Source of the DNA: Cyanobacteria bacterium SZAS-4
GTDB taxonomy: Bacteria > Cyanobacteriota > Vampirovibrionia > Obscuribacterales > Obscuribacteraceae
Reading direction: 5' to 3'
Length of the DNA stretch: 64,000 bases
NCBI GenBank assembly: GCA_018266255.1
Contig: JAFEAT010000024.1
Coordinates: forward strand, 1 to 64,000
In this document: one piece after another, positions 25,043-33,564 of the stretch
How positions within the stretch are numbered: the stretch's first letter is position 1
Layout: every line of letters starts with the position of its first letter
The notes under the pieces: generated by a model
Told to the model about the DNA's origin: nothing
Seen by the model: the letters and a program-made list of their open reading frames with translations, nothing else
Database searches by the model: none
Program-made: the position numbers and the translations under genes

Positions 25043-26647
25043 ATGTTAAAAAAATCAGGGACGACCAAATCCTTGCCCAGGCTGCCCAGCACGCCCGGTC
25101 TAGCTGATATTCATGCCTTTTTGCAGAGGGCGCTCGAGCATCGCGGAACCACCATCGAAATCTGCTGGACCCCAATGGACGGGCTTAGCGAGTATTCTCT
25201 GGCGGTCGAATGCAGTCCAAGAGGTGGAGACGCTGAATGGCGCATGTATGCAGGCAGTGGCAGTCGGTCGCAATTGCTCTGGAACTACGTCAGCTGCGAC
25301 GTTTTGCTGGTTTACAACCTGGTCTGCTCGTCTTGCGGAGACGGTTTCAACTCTGTCAGCGCCCCAGCCGAACCGATTTCGGACACCTGGCGCGATTCGG
25401 GCAGCGGGCAAGACACGTTTTATCGCCTGGAAGCCCTGAACCTGCCCAAGCGTGAGCCGATGACGCCCACCCAGGAAAATGCGGCGCTTCTGCTGCCCAA
25501 GCCGACCAGCGCTCTGACCGGTGACCTGGCTCACGTTCAAATGCCCACACTTTTGCAGTCCATCCTTATGGCTCAGATGAACGGGCGGTTGAAGATAGTC
25601 AGCAACAACCGCGGCGCCGAGGTCTATTTCAAAGACGGAATTCCGGTTCATTCATTTACTACTGATACAGTCGGCGAAGAGAGCATCTTCGAAATTTTGA
25701 CCTGGAAAGAAGGCGATTTCTCTTTCGAAGCGAAAGTGACAACCGATGCGAGAACCATTCGACAGAATCTCGATAGCTTGTTGCTGCAAGGAATGCAATT
25801 GATCGACAACGCCACTTATTTACGCAATAGCGGATTACGTCCAGAAACGCTGATGCAGCGTAAATACAAAAACTTGAGCGAAGCCGAATTCGAGTCGATG
25901 GTGGCATCTGGTGCACCAATTCCGATGCAGATTCAGAAGAAGTTTTATCGCTCCATCGATGATGGAAAAACAGTGCAGAGCATGTTGGAAAAGCTGAGAT
26001 TGCCGCGCAGCCAGTGGATTCCGCTGATGTGCAATATGATGCGCTGTGATTTGATTGCGCTGTCGCAATCGACTGGTGCTGCCAAATCAGCACGACCTGC
26101 GCTCGAACCGAAGAGCATCGACAAGCGCGCCATTCAAAATGTGATGATGAGTTTGCGCCGCCCAGAGACTGGATTGTTTACTTATCCAGCCTTCCTCTAT
26201 TTCCTTGAACAGGAATATTTTAGAGGATACCGCTCGGCCAGTCCGATTTCGATTGTCGTTTTTCAGATGCGCATGGCTAGCGGCAACTTAGATCCAGTCA
26301 GAGAGCCGTTGCCGCTTGCCGCAGTCAGTGAGGCAGTGCGTCGCATCAGCCGAGTCAAGCGTCACGTTGACATGATGGCGCACTATGAAACTTTTGACTA
26401 CGCGCTTTTGCTGCCTAACACCAAAACAAGTGGTGCTGCGATTTTTGCCACTCGCATCATGAAAACCCTTGCTGCCTCTCCGCTCCTTCCTGGCATGGAT
26501 ATGGATAAGCTTTCGTTCGCTTTCGGCATCGCCTCGATTCCAGAAGACTTTCTTGATTTGAGTCTGTTGCTGTCAGCCGCAGAAGTGGCCAAGAACGCGG
26601 CGATGAATAGTCCGTCGCCGATTGTGTTGTACAAGGACATCAAGTAA
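25043..26647 (+). CDS. DUF4388 protein with degenerate GGDEF domain
   Basis: This 534-residue cytoplasmic signalling protein has three regions. An N-terminal region of about 140 residues is unrecognised, a DUF4388/PatA-like domain covers about 155-260 (LLQSILMAQMNGRLKIV, VYFKDGIPVHSF, WKEGDFSFE), and a C-terminal domain from about 370 resembles a GGDEF cyclase fold (TGLFTYPAFLYFLEQEY through FAFGIASIPED). The catalytic GGDEF is replaced by YETFD near residue 451, so diguanylate cyclase activity is unlikely. DUF4388 is common next to response regulators, and a response regulator starts 91 bases downstream. Such proteins often link signalling to gliding or pili. No strong ribosome site precedes 25043. 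Confidence 0.75.
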   Translation: MLKKSGTTKSLPRLPSTPGLADIHAFLQRALEHRGTTIEICWTPMDGLSEYSLAVECSPRGGDAEWRMYAGSGSRSQLLWNYVSCDVLLVYNLVCSSCGDGFNSVSAPAEPISDTWRDSGSGQDTFYRLEALNLPKREPMTPTQENAALLLPKPTSALTGDLAHVQMPTLLQSILMAQMNGRLKIVSNNRGAEVYFKDGIPVHSFTTDTVGEESIFEILTWKEGDFSFEAKVTTDARTIRQNLDSLLLQGMQLIDNATYLRNSGLRPETLMQRKYKNLSEAEFESMVASGAPIPMQIQKKFYRSIDDGKTVQSMLEKLRLPRSQWIPLMCNMMRCDLIALSQSTGAAKSARPALEPKSIDKRAIQNVMMSLRRPETGLFTYPAFLYFLEQEYFRGYRSASPISIVVFQMRMASGNLDPVREPLPLAAVSEAVRRISRVKRHVDMMAHYETFDYALLLPNTKTSGAAIFATRIMKTLAASPLLPGMDMDKLSFAFGIASIPEDFLDLSLLLSAAEVAKNAAMNSPSPIVLYKDIK

Positions 26648-26738
26648 ATTTCTTTGCTCGTATAAGCTAGAATTGCAGCGCGCAACGGTATCCGGAAAAG
26701 CAGATCAGACCTTAAGGGCGGAACGGACTTCTCTAGCC

Positions 26739-27428
26739 ATGTCAAAGATTCTAGTCATCGAAGACGACCCCAGCGTTAGACTCACGATCGAGGACTACCT
26801 GTCGAGCCTGTCGCACGTGGTCGAAGCGGTGGAGTACGGGCAAGAGGGCTTGGACCTGCTTGCATCCTATCCATATGATTTGATCATTCTAGATTTGACT
26901 TTGCCCGACATGGACGGTCGCGACATTCTGTCTGAATTTCGTGGCAAGGGTGGCACCACTCCCGTTCTTATTTTGAGCGGACGCCGGTCTGTTGAAGAGA
27001 AGGAAGCTGGACTCGATTCTGGTGCCGATGACTACTTGGTAAAACCATTTGACATGCGTGAGCTGAACGCCCGTTTGAAAGCGCTTTTGCGCAGACCAGC
27101 CAACCTCAATCAAGAGAAACATCGCGTTGGTGACTTCGCTCTCGATCCCGACAGTTGCGCGATAGTGCGCAAAGAAACAACGATCAAATTGCAGCCGAAA
27201 GAGTTTGCATTGATGGAATTGTTCATGCGCTATCCCGATAAGATCTTCAGTTCCGATGCGCTTCTCGATCGCGTCTGGGCATCTGCATCCGAAACATCTC
27301 CTGAGACAGTGCGCGTGCACATAACGAAGCTGCGCAGCAAAGTCGATGTCGACGGCCGACCATCAGTCATAACCACCGTCAAAGGCGTTGGTTACAAGCT
27401 CGATTCAGTCGCATGCAAAATTGAGTAA
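26739..27428 (+). CDS. OmpR/PhoB-type response regulator
   Basis: The 229-residue protein has a receiver domain (1-120) and a winged-helix DNA-binding domain (130-229). The acidic pocket is EDD near residues 7-9, the phosphorylated Asp lies in LIILDLTLPD near residue 51, and the conserved Lys is in VKPF near 102. The C-terminal motif ETVRVHITKLRSK and the ending TVKGVGYKL are typical of OmpR/PhoB. ATG at 26739 is chosen because the domain begins at once; a frame extending upstream to 26622 has no family homology. The histidine kinase gene starts 137 bases downstream across a 24-base tandem repeat, and the pair probably forms a two-component system. Confidence 0.92.
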   Translation: MSKILVIEDDPSVRLTIEDYLSSLSHVVEAVEYGQEGLDLLASYPYDLIILDLTLPDMDGRDILSEFRGKGGTTPVLILSGRRSVEEKEAGLDSGADDYLVKPFDMRELNARLKALLRRPANLNQEKHRVGDFALDPDSCAIVRKETTIKLQPKEFALMELFMRYPDKIFSSDALLDRVWASASETSPETVRVHITKLRSKVDVDGRPSVITTVKGVGYKLDSVACKIE

Positions 27429-27477
27429 CACGTGGTGCGTGCGCAGCTTGTGATAAGGCGTGTAGCTTTCTCGATTA

Positions 27478-27549
27478 GGTTGAGTGTTTGTTCTTTTGAT
27501 GGGTGAGTGTTAGTTCTCTCGAATAGGTGAGTGTTAGTTCTCTCGAATA
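27478..27549. repeat. 24-base tandem repeat between response regulator and kinase genes
   Basis: Two identical 24-base units (27502-27525 and 27526-27549, beginning GGTGAGTGTTAGTTC) are preceded by a diverged third unit (27478-27501). The array ends 16 bases before the kinase start codon at 27566, so it lies in the leader of that gene. It may be a slippage product or a set of binding sites. Confidence 0.8.
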
Positions 27550-27565
27550 GGTTGTGGTGCAGTCG

Positions 27566-29353
27566 ATGCGAATGACACTTTCTCGAAAAGGTTTGTTGCT
27601 GATATTACTGCCGATTCTGGTGCAGCTTGGTTGCTTTATTGCTTACGACCTGCTTGTCTCTAAAGCTGTGGATTTGTATCACAATCAGTTGTATTCAAAA
27701 GAAGTAATTGGACACTTGAATTATCTGTTTGTACTACTGTCTGAGTCTGCGTTAGCTGCGGATGGATTCGCCATCAGTGGTGATAAGGAACTGCTTAAAA
27801 CTTACGAGTCAATCGACAAAAAGCTCAATACAGAACTGAGCGATAACGCTGTCTTCTTCACCTCCAGCGGTCACTCAAAGAATTACGCGCACCTTGCTGA
27901 TTTGATCAATCAACATCACGCAAGACTTTCGTCAATTATTTTGGCTAAGCAAGAAAATAGACCTCTAGACTCAATTGCCAGTGATGCTGTCAATGCGGAT
28001 GTTAAGAACCTGTGGAAGGAAATGCTGTCGACAAGAACAGAGATCTTGGCCAACGAGGACGTTCGAAGACCCTTAAACCCGCACTATACACCTGATGCTT
28101 TCTCTGATTTAAAAGCATTGACGAATGGTGGAATTGCTGCCAGTCTCGCCATCGCCATTGGTATCATGTTCTTTTACTCGAAAGATATCGCTCGTCGTTT
28201 GGCGATGATGATGGAAAACGTCTCCCGACTGCCACAAGGCAAGCCTTTGCTTGAGCGAGTCAAAGGTGATGACGAAATTGCCACGTTCGACTCAGCTTTT
28301 CATGACATGGCGAAAGAATTGACCGAAGCCCGTGTGAAAGAACGTGCGATCCTCGATAACGCCATCGATGTGATTTGTGCTCTTGATGCGAACGGTCGAT
28401 TCACTCAAGTGAGCAAGTCTGTTCGCGAAGGATGGGGCAAGGATCAAGATCAAATTTTGCAAAACTCTGCTTACGACATGCTCAAGCCGGATAGTCATGA
28501 AACATTTCGTGCTGCTCTCACTCGCGCCCTAGAATCTGGCGAGAAAATCCATTGTGATGTGCAACTCTCAAGTCGTGAGCCAGTGGATGTTCTGTGGACC
28601 GGTGCCTGGTCGCCTGAAAATCAAAATTTCTACTGTGTGGTGCACGACGTCACTCAAGAAAGAAGAATCGAGAGAATGAAACGCGAATTCGTCGGCATGA
28701 TCAGCCACGATTTGCGCAGTCCACTCATGTCGGTGCAAGTATTTTTGCAGCTTCTCAGTAGTGGTCACTTTGGCGAAATGCCAGAACAAGTGAGTAAGAG
28801 ATCGAGGATGTCTGCTTCTGACATGAGTCGGTTGATCAACTTGATCAATAATCTGTTGGATATCGATCGCCTCGAAGAAGGGCAGATGAAAATCTTCCGC
28901 GAGCCCGTGGAAGTGCAGAAAATCATGGAGCGCAGCCAGGAATCAGTTGATTCACTTGCCGAAAGAGCTGGCATCAAGATCGAAGTTTGCGAGCTGAATG
29001 AAGAAATAGCAGTAGACGAAGGATTGATTATTCAAGTGTTGGTCAACTTACTCTCCAACGCTGTCAAATTCTCGCCGAAAAATACTTCGATTTTGATTGA
29101 CTATTCGCGTAATGGAGACATTGGACGATTTGCTGTGATCGACCATGGTCGAGGTATTCCGGCAAATAAGTTGGGACTTGTTTTTGAGCGCTTTCAACAA
29201 GTTGATGAATTGGAAGATGCGCGTAAGAAGAAGGGTAGCGGGTTAGGGTTGACGATTTGCAAGCGAATTGTCGAGGCGCATGGTGGCACTATTGGTGTGG
29301 ATAGTGTTGAGGGAGAAGGTAGTACGTTTTGGTTTACTTTGCCTGTTGTTTAG
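27566..29353 (+). CDS. PAS-domain sensor histidine kinase
   Basis: This is a membrane-bound sensor kinase of about 595 residues. TM1 lies at about 8-28, an extracytoplasmic CHASE3-like helical region reaches about 185, and TM2 spans about 190-204. A HAMP segment follows, then a PAS domain (about 262-365), HisKA with phospho-acceptor His381 in ISHDLRSP, and HATPase_c with N box LVNLLSNAVKFSP, G1 DHGRGIP and G2 GSGLGLTI. All catalytic boxes are intact. The start is ambiguous (GTG 27554, ATG 27566, ATG 27572); none has a strong ribosome site. It is the presumed partner of the response regulator just upstream. A paralogue begins at 63081. Confidence 0.92.
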   Translation: MRMTLSRKGLLLILLPILVQLGCFIAYDLLVSKAVDLYHNQLYSKEVIGHLNYLFVLLSESALAADGFAISGDKELLKTYESIDKKLNTELSDNAVFFTSSGHSKNYAHLADLINQHHARLSSIILAKQENRPLDSIASDAVNADVKNLWKEMLSTRTEILANEDVRRPLNPHYTPDAFSDLKALTNGGIAASLAIAIGIMFFYSKDIARRLAMMMENVSRLPQGKPLLERVKGDDEIATFDSAFHDMAKELTEARVKERAILDNAIDVICALDANGRFTQVSKSVREGWGKDQDQILQNSAYDMLKPDSHETFRAALTRALESGEKIHCDVQLSSREPVDVLWTGAWSPENQNFYCVVHDVTQERRIERMKREFVGMISHDLRSPLMSVQVFLQLLSSGHFGEMPEQVSKRSRMSASDMSRLINLINNLLDIDRLEEGQMKIFREPVEVQKIMERSQESVDSLAERAGIKIEVCELNEEIAVDEGLIIQVLVNLLSNAVKFSPKNTSILIDYSRNGDIGRFAVIDHGRGIPANKLGLVFERFQQVDELEDARKKKGSGLGLTICKRIVEAHGGTIGVDSVEGEGSTFWFTLPVV

Positions 29354-29355
29354 GA

Positions 29356-29413
29356 CGCCGGTCGAAGACCGGCGGCCCTGGCCGACTGAATGTGGCGCTC
29401 CATTAATAGCCGG
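29356..29413. repeat. REP-like double-hairpin element, copy 1
   Basis: It contains the perfect palindrome CGCCGGTC/GACCGGCG and a second, weaker stem. It is about 80% identical by eye to the element at 53392-53449, and like that copy it covers the stop codon of a minus-strand gene. Here it lies between two convergent genes and may act as a transcription or decay barrier. Confidence 0.75.
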
Positions 29414-31280
29414 TGACCAGGTATTTGTCGATTTGGCAGGGGGTCATGAACTTTTCTTTGTGGAATGCTACTTCACCTGCCATCCCTTCGTTGGCGTAGG
29501 TTGGGCGCAGACCACCTGCGCTTGCGGACGAAGTTTGCGCTTGTCCTGGTTGTGGTGCATTTGCTCCGCCTGGCGGTGTGTCGTTTGGTGACGGCGGTCT
29601 GATCAGATGTTCTTTGAAGAAGTAGTATGCCGAACCTCCATACTTCCCACCCCAAGTGTATGAGTTGTAGCGTCCGCGCGGCAGACCCAGCGATCCTAAG
29701 ATTGGCATGTTTTGACTTGAACTGGTAAGGACTGGATTGTTCAGCCTGGCGTCGACTAATGGTTCTCCACCGTGCTTGCCACCATTGGCGGTGCCTGGAC
29801 GGTAGACGTTATCGATGAATGTAACATCAAAAGGGTAACCGATGCTTGGAGCGAGAAATGCATCTATGGAAGTTGCAACAAGTTGTTGATCGCTTACCAT
29901 GCCGTAAATTCTCGGATTGGCTTGCAGACTACGCTTTTTCACCCAGCCTTTGCTATCGCCCGTCGAATAGAACGTATAAACATTGAGGAATCCAAGATCG
30001 TCGCCGGCAAAGCTTGGAGCGATTGCATCAGTTTGCATGCCTATGATCGCTTTCACGTTTACTGTTGGTCCACCACGCCGCAGCCAATCGTAGAACACTC
30101 TCGACCACATTTGCGATGCGGATGGTGCAAAGCCAGTCACTGTTCCTCCTAGTTGCCCCTGCGGATAATCGTCACCAGGGGTGGTGGTGCGCAACGCCAA
30201 TTGAGTTGTATTCAATTTGGGCTCTGTTCTTAAATCTGCAATCTTAGAAATCTCGGCTAATTTGCCATCTGGGAAAGAGACAAACAGGGCACCAGGAGCG
30301 TTGTGAGGCTCAGGTGGTGTGCCGCATTGAGCGCATGCTACTACGTGCACGACGTGCTGCCCTTCAGAGCCAGGTACTGCGGAATTACCTTGATACTGTT
30401 CGTCTGCTTCAGCGCGAACGATGCTGGGGACGTAGTAAGGAAGTGCTGGAGTTACTTGAAATTTCGCGTGGTCGACAAGGAATATGCTGTCATGAATGGC
30501 GGAAAAGATAAAGTCTTTCCCCGAATATGGAACGTTGACATAGGCTCGGTAGAATCGATTCTCCTGAGCAGCGGCAGGTGTGTTCGAGTACGTTTCCGGC
30601 TGAGGAATTTGTATGTTTGTGCGAGTTCCCGGAATGCATCCAATCGAAATTTTCAACGAACCGGGAACGAGTGTTGCACCCCGGCCGCCTATTCTCACTA
30701 CATTGCTGTTGTATGCGTCAATCGCCTCAGCAACGACGTTTATAGGGGTGCCATCACGATCGAGCTGCTGCTGTCCATTTGCTGCGCTTAGAAGAGTTTG
30801 TGTCAAGCGGTCTTTGGCGCTCATCAATGCCTGGTAATCAGCATCTGCATATTGTTTCATGGTAGGGTCGCCAATCGAATCGGCGATAATCATGTCTAGT
30901 CTGATGGTCGCCAGAATTTCATTGTAACTTCGCACCGTCAAACCATAGCCATCACCGGCGATGACACCATTTCCTTTTGGTGCCGAGTCGGTGAGCGACA
31001 TATGTCCGAACTGCGCATCATTTATGACAATGCGACTCATCGCACGGGCTGCGGCTAGAGCAGCAGCCTGAGTGGCGGTGGTCTGTTCTTGGTGTGTGCC
31101 GAGAATAGATGTAAATCTCCAGCTGAAAACAGCTAGCACAAGAAGAATTCCCATAAATGTGACGAGCAAAAGAGGAAGAACACCGCCGCCGCGTTGACTG
31201 CGGATCTTCTTTGCCCGGTGCGAGCAAGAAGCCTTGAACGACAAATATTCAGTTGTTTTTACTGATACTTTGGTGAACAC
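29403..31280 (-). CDS. Tad-like surface protein with pseudopilin-like N-terminus (625 aa)
   Basis: A basic N-terminus ending in RSQRGGGVLPLLLV is followed by one hydrophobic helix (about 34-56) and an Ala-rich amphipathic segment (QAAALAAARAMSR), the pattern of TadE/TadG-type Flp pilus assembly proteins. The remaining 550 residues are a large Gly/Pro/Tyr/Thr-rich extracytoplasmic region with no domain I recognise, and there is a CxxC (VACAQCG) near residue 310. The start is GTG at 31280. It follows the TadE-like gene at 31313 by 32 bases in the same direction, so the two are probably co-expressed. The stop codon lies within the REP-like element. Confidence 0.65.
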   Translation of the reverse strand: MFTKVSVKTTEYLSFKASCSHRAKKIRSQRGGGVLPLLLVTFMGILLVLAVFSWRFTSILGTHQEQTTATQAAALAAARAMSRIVINDAQFGHMSLTDSAPKGNGVIAGDGYGLTVRSYNEILATIRLDMIIADSIGDPTMKQYADADYQALMSAKDRLTQTLLSAANGQQQLDRDGTPINVVAEAIDAYNSNVVRIGGRGATLVPGSLKISIGCIPGTRTNIQIPQPETYSNTPAAAQENRFYRAYVNVPYSGKDFIFSAIHDSIFLVDHAKFQVTPALPYYVPSIVRAEADEQYQGNSAVPGSEGQHVVHVVACAQCGTPPEPHNAPGALFVSFPDGKLAEISKIADLRTEPKLNTTQLALRTTTPGDDYPQGQLGGTVTGFAPSASQMWSRVFYDWLRRGGPTVNVKAIIGMQTDAIAPSFAGDDLGFLNVYTFYSTGDSKGWVKKRSLQANPRIYGMVSDQQLVATSIDAFLAPSIGYPFDVTFIDNVYRPGTANGGKHGGEPLVDARLNNPVLTSSSQNMPILGSLGLPRGRYNSYTWGGKYGGSAYYFFKEHLIRPPSPNDTPPGGANAPQPGQAQTSSASAGGLRPTYANEGMAGEVAFHKEKFMTPCQIDKYLVTGY

Positions 31281-31312
31281 TACTTGGCTCTCTTCGTTTT
31301 ATGGACAACGAC

Positions 31313-32458
31313 TCAATTGGTAAGAAACACAGTGACTTTTTGCTGGCCTTCGTTATCGTAGAATCCGAGCGCGCCATCGTTCAGTCGTAAATACAGCCGA
31401 CCCGTTTCGACAGGTGAATAATTTTGGTAATTTTTGCCCACTCGGAACAATTCACCAGTTTTGGAAACGCGCCCCACCATCACGCCGTTGTTCAGACCGA
31501 AGGTCACATTTCCATTTGGAAAACCGTCTGCGTCATATGGTGGGATAGTTCGAGGATTGCCGTGGGTCCATGCTCCCATCGCAAAAAAGTTCCAGGCAAC
31601 AGAAACTCTTTGATCGGGTCCGACATCGATTCCAGTATCGTGCCAATTATTGCTGTCAACTGGATCGTAGGGTGCAGGGCCCCTGCCGGTGACAATCACA
31701 TCGTTTTGTTGAATTATCCGTTGTCCAGGCAGAAGAACAAAAATCACAGGTGTTGGATAATTCCAGCCGCCTAATTGGAAGCCACCAGGGTTGGTGCCAC
31801 TGCCCGGTGTGATACCAGTGCCAGGTGGGGCGTTGTTGCCAGAGTTTGGATCGCCTGAAGCGCCGATGGCAAGCCGTTCTGGCTCTTCCAGTGCGATGTT
31901 GGTCGACACTTGCATGGTGGCAGGTTTGCCGCAACCAGGAATGTCTTTGATCCACGGAATTCCAGTCAACGGCACCAGTGGACCCATCTCATAAGTGAGG
32001 CGAGCTGCACATTCGTAGATGTTGACGTCAGAGTCGATCTGCTTTGAACCGGGAGGACGAGGAATGCCTTTGTTCGGCCCAATTTGAGTAGTGGTGCCGG
32101 TCGACACCTGGGTGACGTTGATAAAGAGATCAGCACCACATCCGTTGTAACCGCCGACTGGTTTAAGGTGAGCAAACCGCCCCAATCCGGAATCTGCCAA
32201 TCCGTTCACTGCGTTTTGCATTTCGAACAGAGCGCTGTCGATATTTTCGGCCGTAGCTGCTTTAAAACTCGCTTGTCTGCTAGCCAAATGGATAACAGCA
32301 TAGCTAGATGCCGTGGCGACCAAGTCGATCAGGGCAAAGACGACCATAACAACGATTAACAGTGCCAGCACAAATTCAGCGATACCCGCGGAACCTGTGT
32401 GGTTACGGAAATGGCTATTACGTCGACGTGCAGAAATTGTAATTTCCTTACGTTTCAA
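31313..32458 (-). CDS. TadE-like protein with a LecA-like C-terminal domain
   Basis: The 381-residue protein begins with a basic stretch and a TadE-like membrane helix (about 22-48: IAEFVLALLIVVMVVFALIDLV). The C-terminal 120 residues carry the pattern seen in PA-IL/LecA-type galactose-binding modules: WHDTGIDVGPDQRVSV, YDADGFP, GVMVGRVSKTGELFRVG and GRLYLRLNDGALGFYDNEG. Between them is a Pro/Gly/Asn-rich linker. It may be a surface adhesin assembled by a Tad-like system and using a sugar-binding tip. The start appears to be TTG at 32458 without a clear ribosome site. It is transcribed just ahead of the 625-residue Tad-like gene. Confidence 0.7.
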   Translation of the reverse strand: MKRKEITISARRRNSHFRNHTGSAGIAEFVLALLIVVMVVFALIDLVATASSYAVIHLASRQASFKAATAENIDSALFEMQNAVNGLADSGLGRFAHLKPVGGYNGCGADLFINVTQVSTGTTTQIGPNKGIPRPPGSKQIDSDVNIYECAARLTYEMGPLVPLTGIPWIKDIPGCGKPATMQVSTNIALEEPERLAIGASGDPNSGNNAPPGTGITPGSGTNPGGFQLGGWNYPTPVIFVLLPGQRIIQQNDVIVTGRGPAPYDPVDSNNWHDTGIDVGPDQRVSVAWNFFAMGAWTHGNPRTIPPYDADGFPNGNVTFGLNNGVMVGRVSKTGELFRVGKNYQNYSPVETGRLYLRLNDGALGFYDNEGQQKVTVFLTN

Positions 32459-32652
32459 GATGAATTTACGACCGAGTAAGAAGGTTAAAGGGTAACCATG
32501 AAGATACCGTTCAGCTAGAGGGATGTCAAGTTAGAAAACTTAGCGCAGGTTTTGGGCGTAAACAAGGAGCCTGTTTACGCTTTTAATGTTCTGGCATCGC
32601 AAAAAATTTGAGTGAAATTGGCACCACTGGCAGTATCAAAATGTGGTTAGAT

Positions 32653-33480
32653 TCAGTTGCCGATTTTGACATTCAAAGCTTTTACTTCAGCGCGATTTGC
32701 CTCGTCCGGCGCCAGTTTGACGTAGTTGTCTAGTTCTTGCCGGGCATGGGCGATGTCACCTGTATCAGCCAAAAGCATCGCTAGATTCAAATGTACAGCT
32801 GGCCGTTTCTCTCCCAGAGCAATGCTTTTGCGGTATTCAGAAATTGCTTCCTGCTGGATTTTCTGGAAATCCTTCGTTTCCATTCGAGATGCTTGCGGTA
32901 TTTGTGCGAGTGCCCAACCGGCATTAAAGTGAGAGTCTGGATCTTGCGGGAACTCGCGTGCACCTCTGCGAGCCATTTTAGCGAGGTTATCCCATTCAGT
33001 TTCATGCTTGAGCAATCGAAGAATGGGACCGTAAGCGGCTTTGTGCGTTGCTAGATCGGCGTTTTTAATATCCAGCACAACCTCAAACTGCAGAATAGCT
33101 GCCTTTGACTCTCTGTTCATATCCAAACAATGCCCGAGAGCCAGGTGTGCGTCTGCATTGTTAGGTTCGAACGACGCTGCCTCGCGCGCTCGCCGAATTG
33201 CCTCATCCAGATCTCCAGCTCCTTCGTAGGCGCGGGAAGCGTTAATCAGAATGGTTGCGTCCGAGCGGTGCGTGGCCAGAGCTAATCGATAGAGCTGACA
33301 CGCTGCTTGAAAGTGCCCTGCCGCCAGTTCCTTGTCTGCGTCGGCTGCCACCGATGCTGCACCTGCTGGAAGTGCTCCAAGCGTCGCTGCCAAACTCAGA
33401 CCAAATAAGCCCGCAAAACCCGAAAACCTGCGCCTGCAGAGGAGCTGCGAGTGATTTCGAGGCTGAGGATTTCCATCCAT
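32653..33480 (-). CDS. Exported TPR-repeat protein
   Basis: The 275-residue protein begins with a basic stretch and a hydrophobic signal segment ending in LPAGAASVAA (about residues 23-47), then about five tetratricopeptide-like helix pairs (DKELAAGHFQAACQLYRLAL, AYEGAGDLDEAIRRAREA, ADAHLALGHCLDMN). ATG at 33480 follows AAAGAG and puts the signal peptide near the start; an upstream ATG at 33537 would add 19 unlikely residues. Its partner is unknown. It is transcribed toward the TadE-like gene, which starts about 200 bases further on, but no operon is certain. Confidence 0.8.
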   Translation of the reverse strand: MDGNPQPRNHSQLLCRRRFSGFAGLFGLSLAATLGALPAGAASVAADADKELAAGHFQAACQLYRLALATHRSDATILINASRAYEGAGDLDEAIRRAREAASFEPNNADAHLALGHCLDMNRESKAAILQFEVVLDIKNADLATHKAAYGPILRLLKHETEWDNLAKMARRGAREFPQDPDSHFNAGWALAQIPQASRMETKDFQKIQQEAISEYRKSIALGEKRPAVHLNLAMLLADTGDIAHARQELDNYVKLAPDEANRAEVKALNVKIGN

Positions 33481-33564
33481 ATATACACTCTTTCGCTGGG
33501 CTTTCAAATCAAACACTCTGCCGTCCAGGTCAAACACTAAATGCCGGTAACTTTTTGCTTTCTC

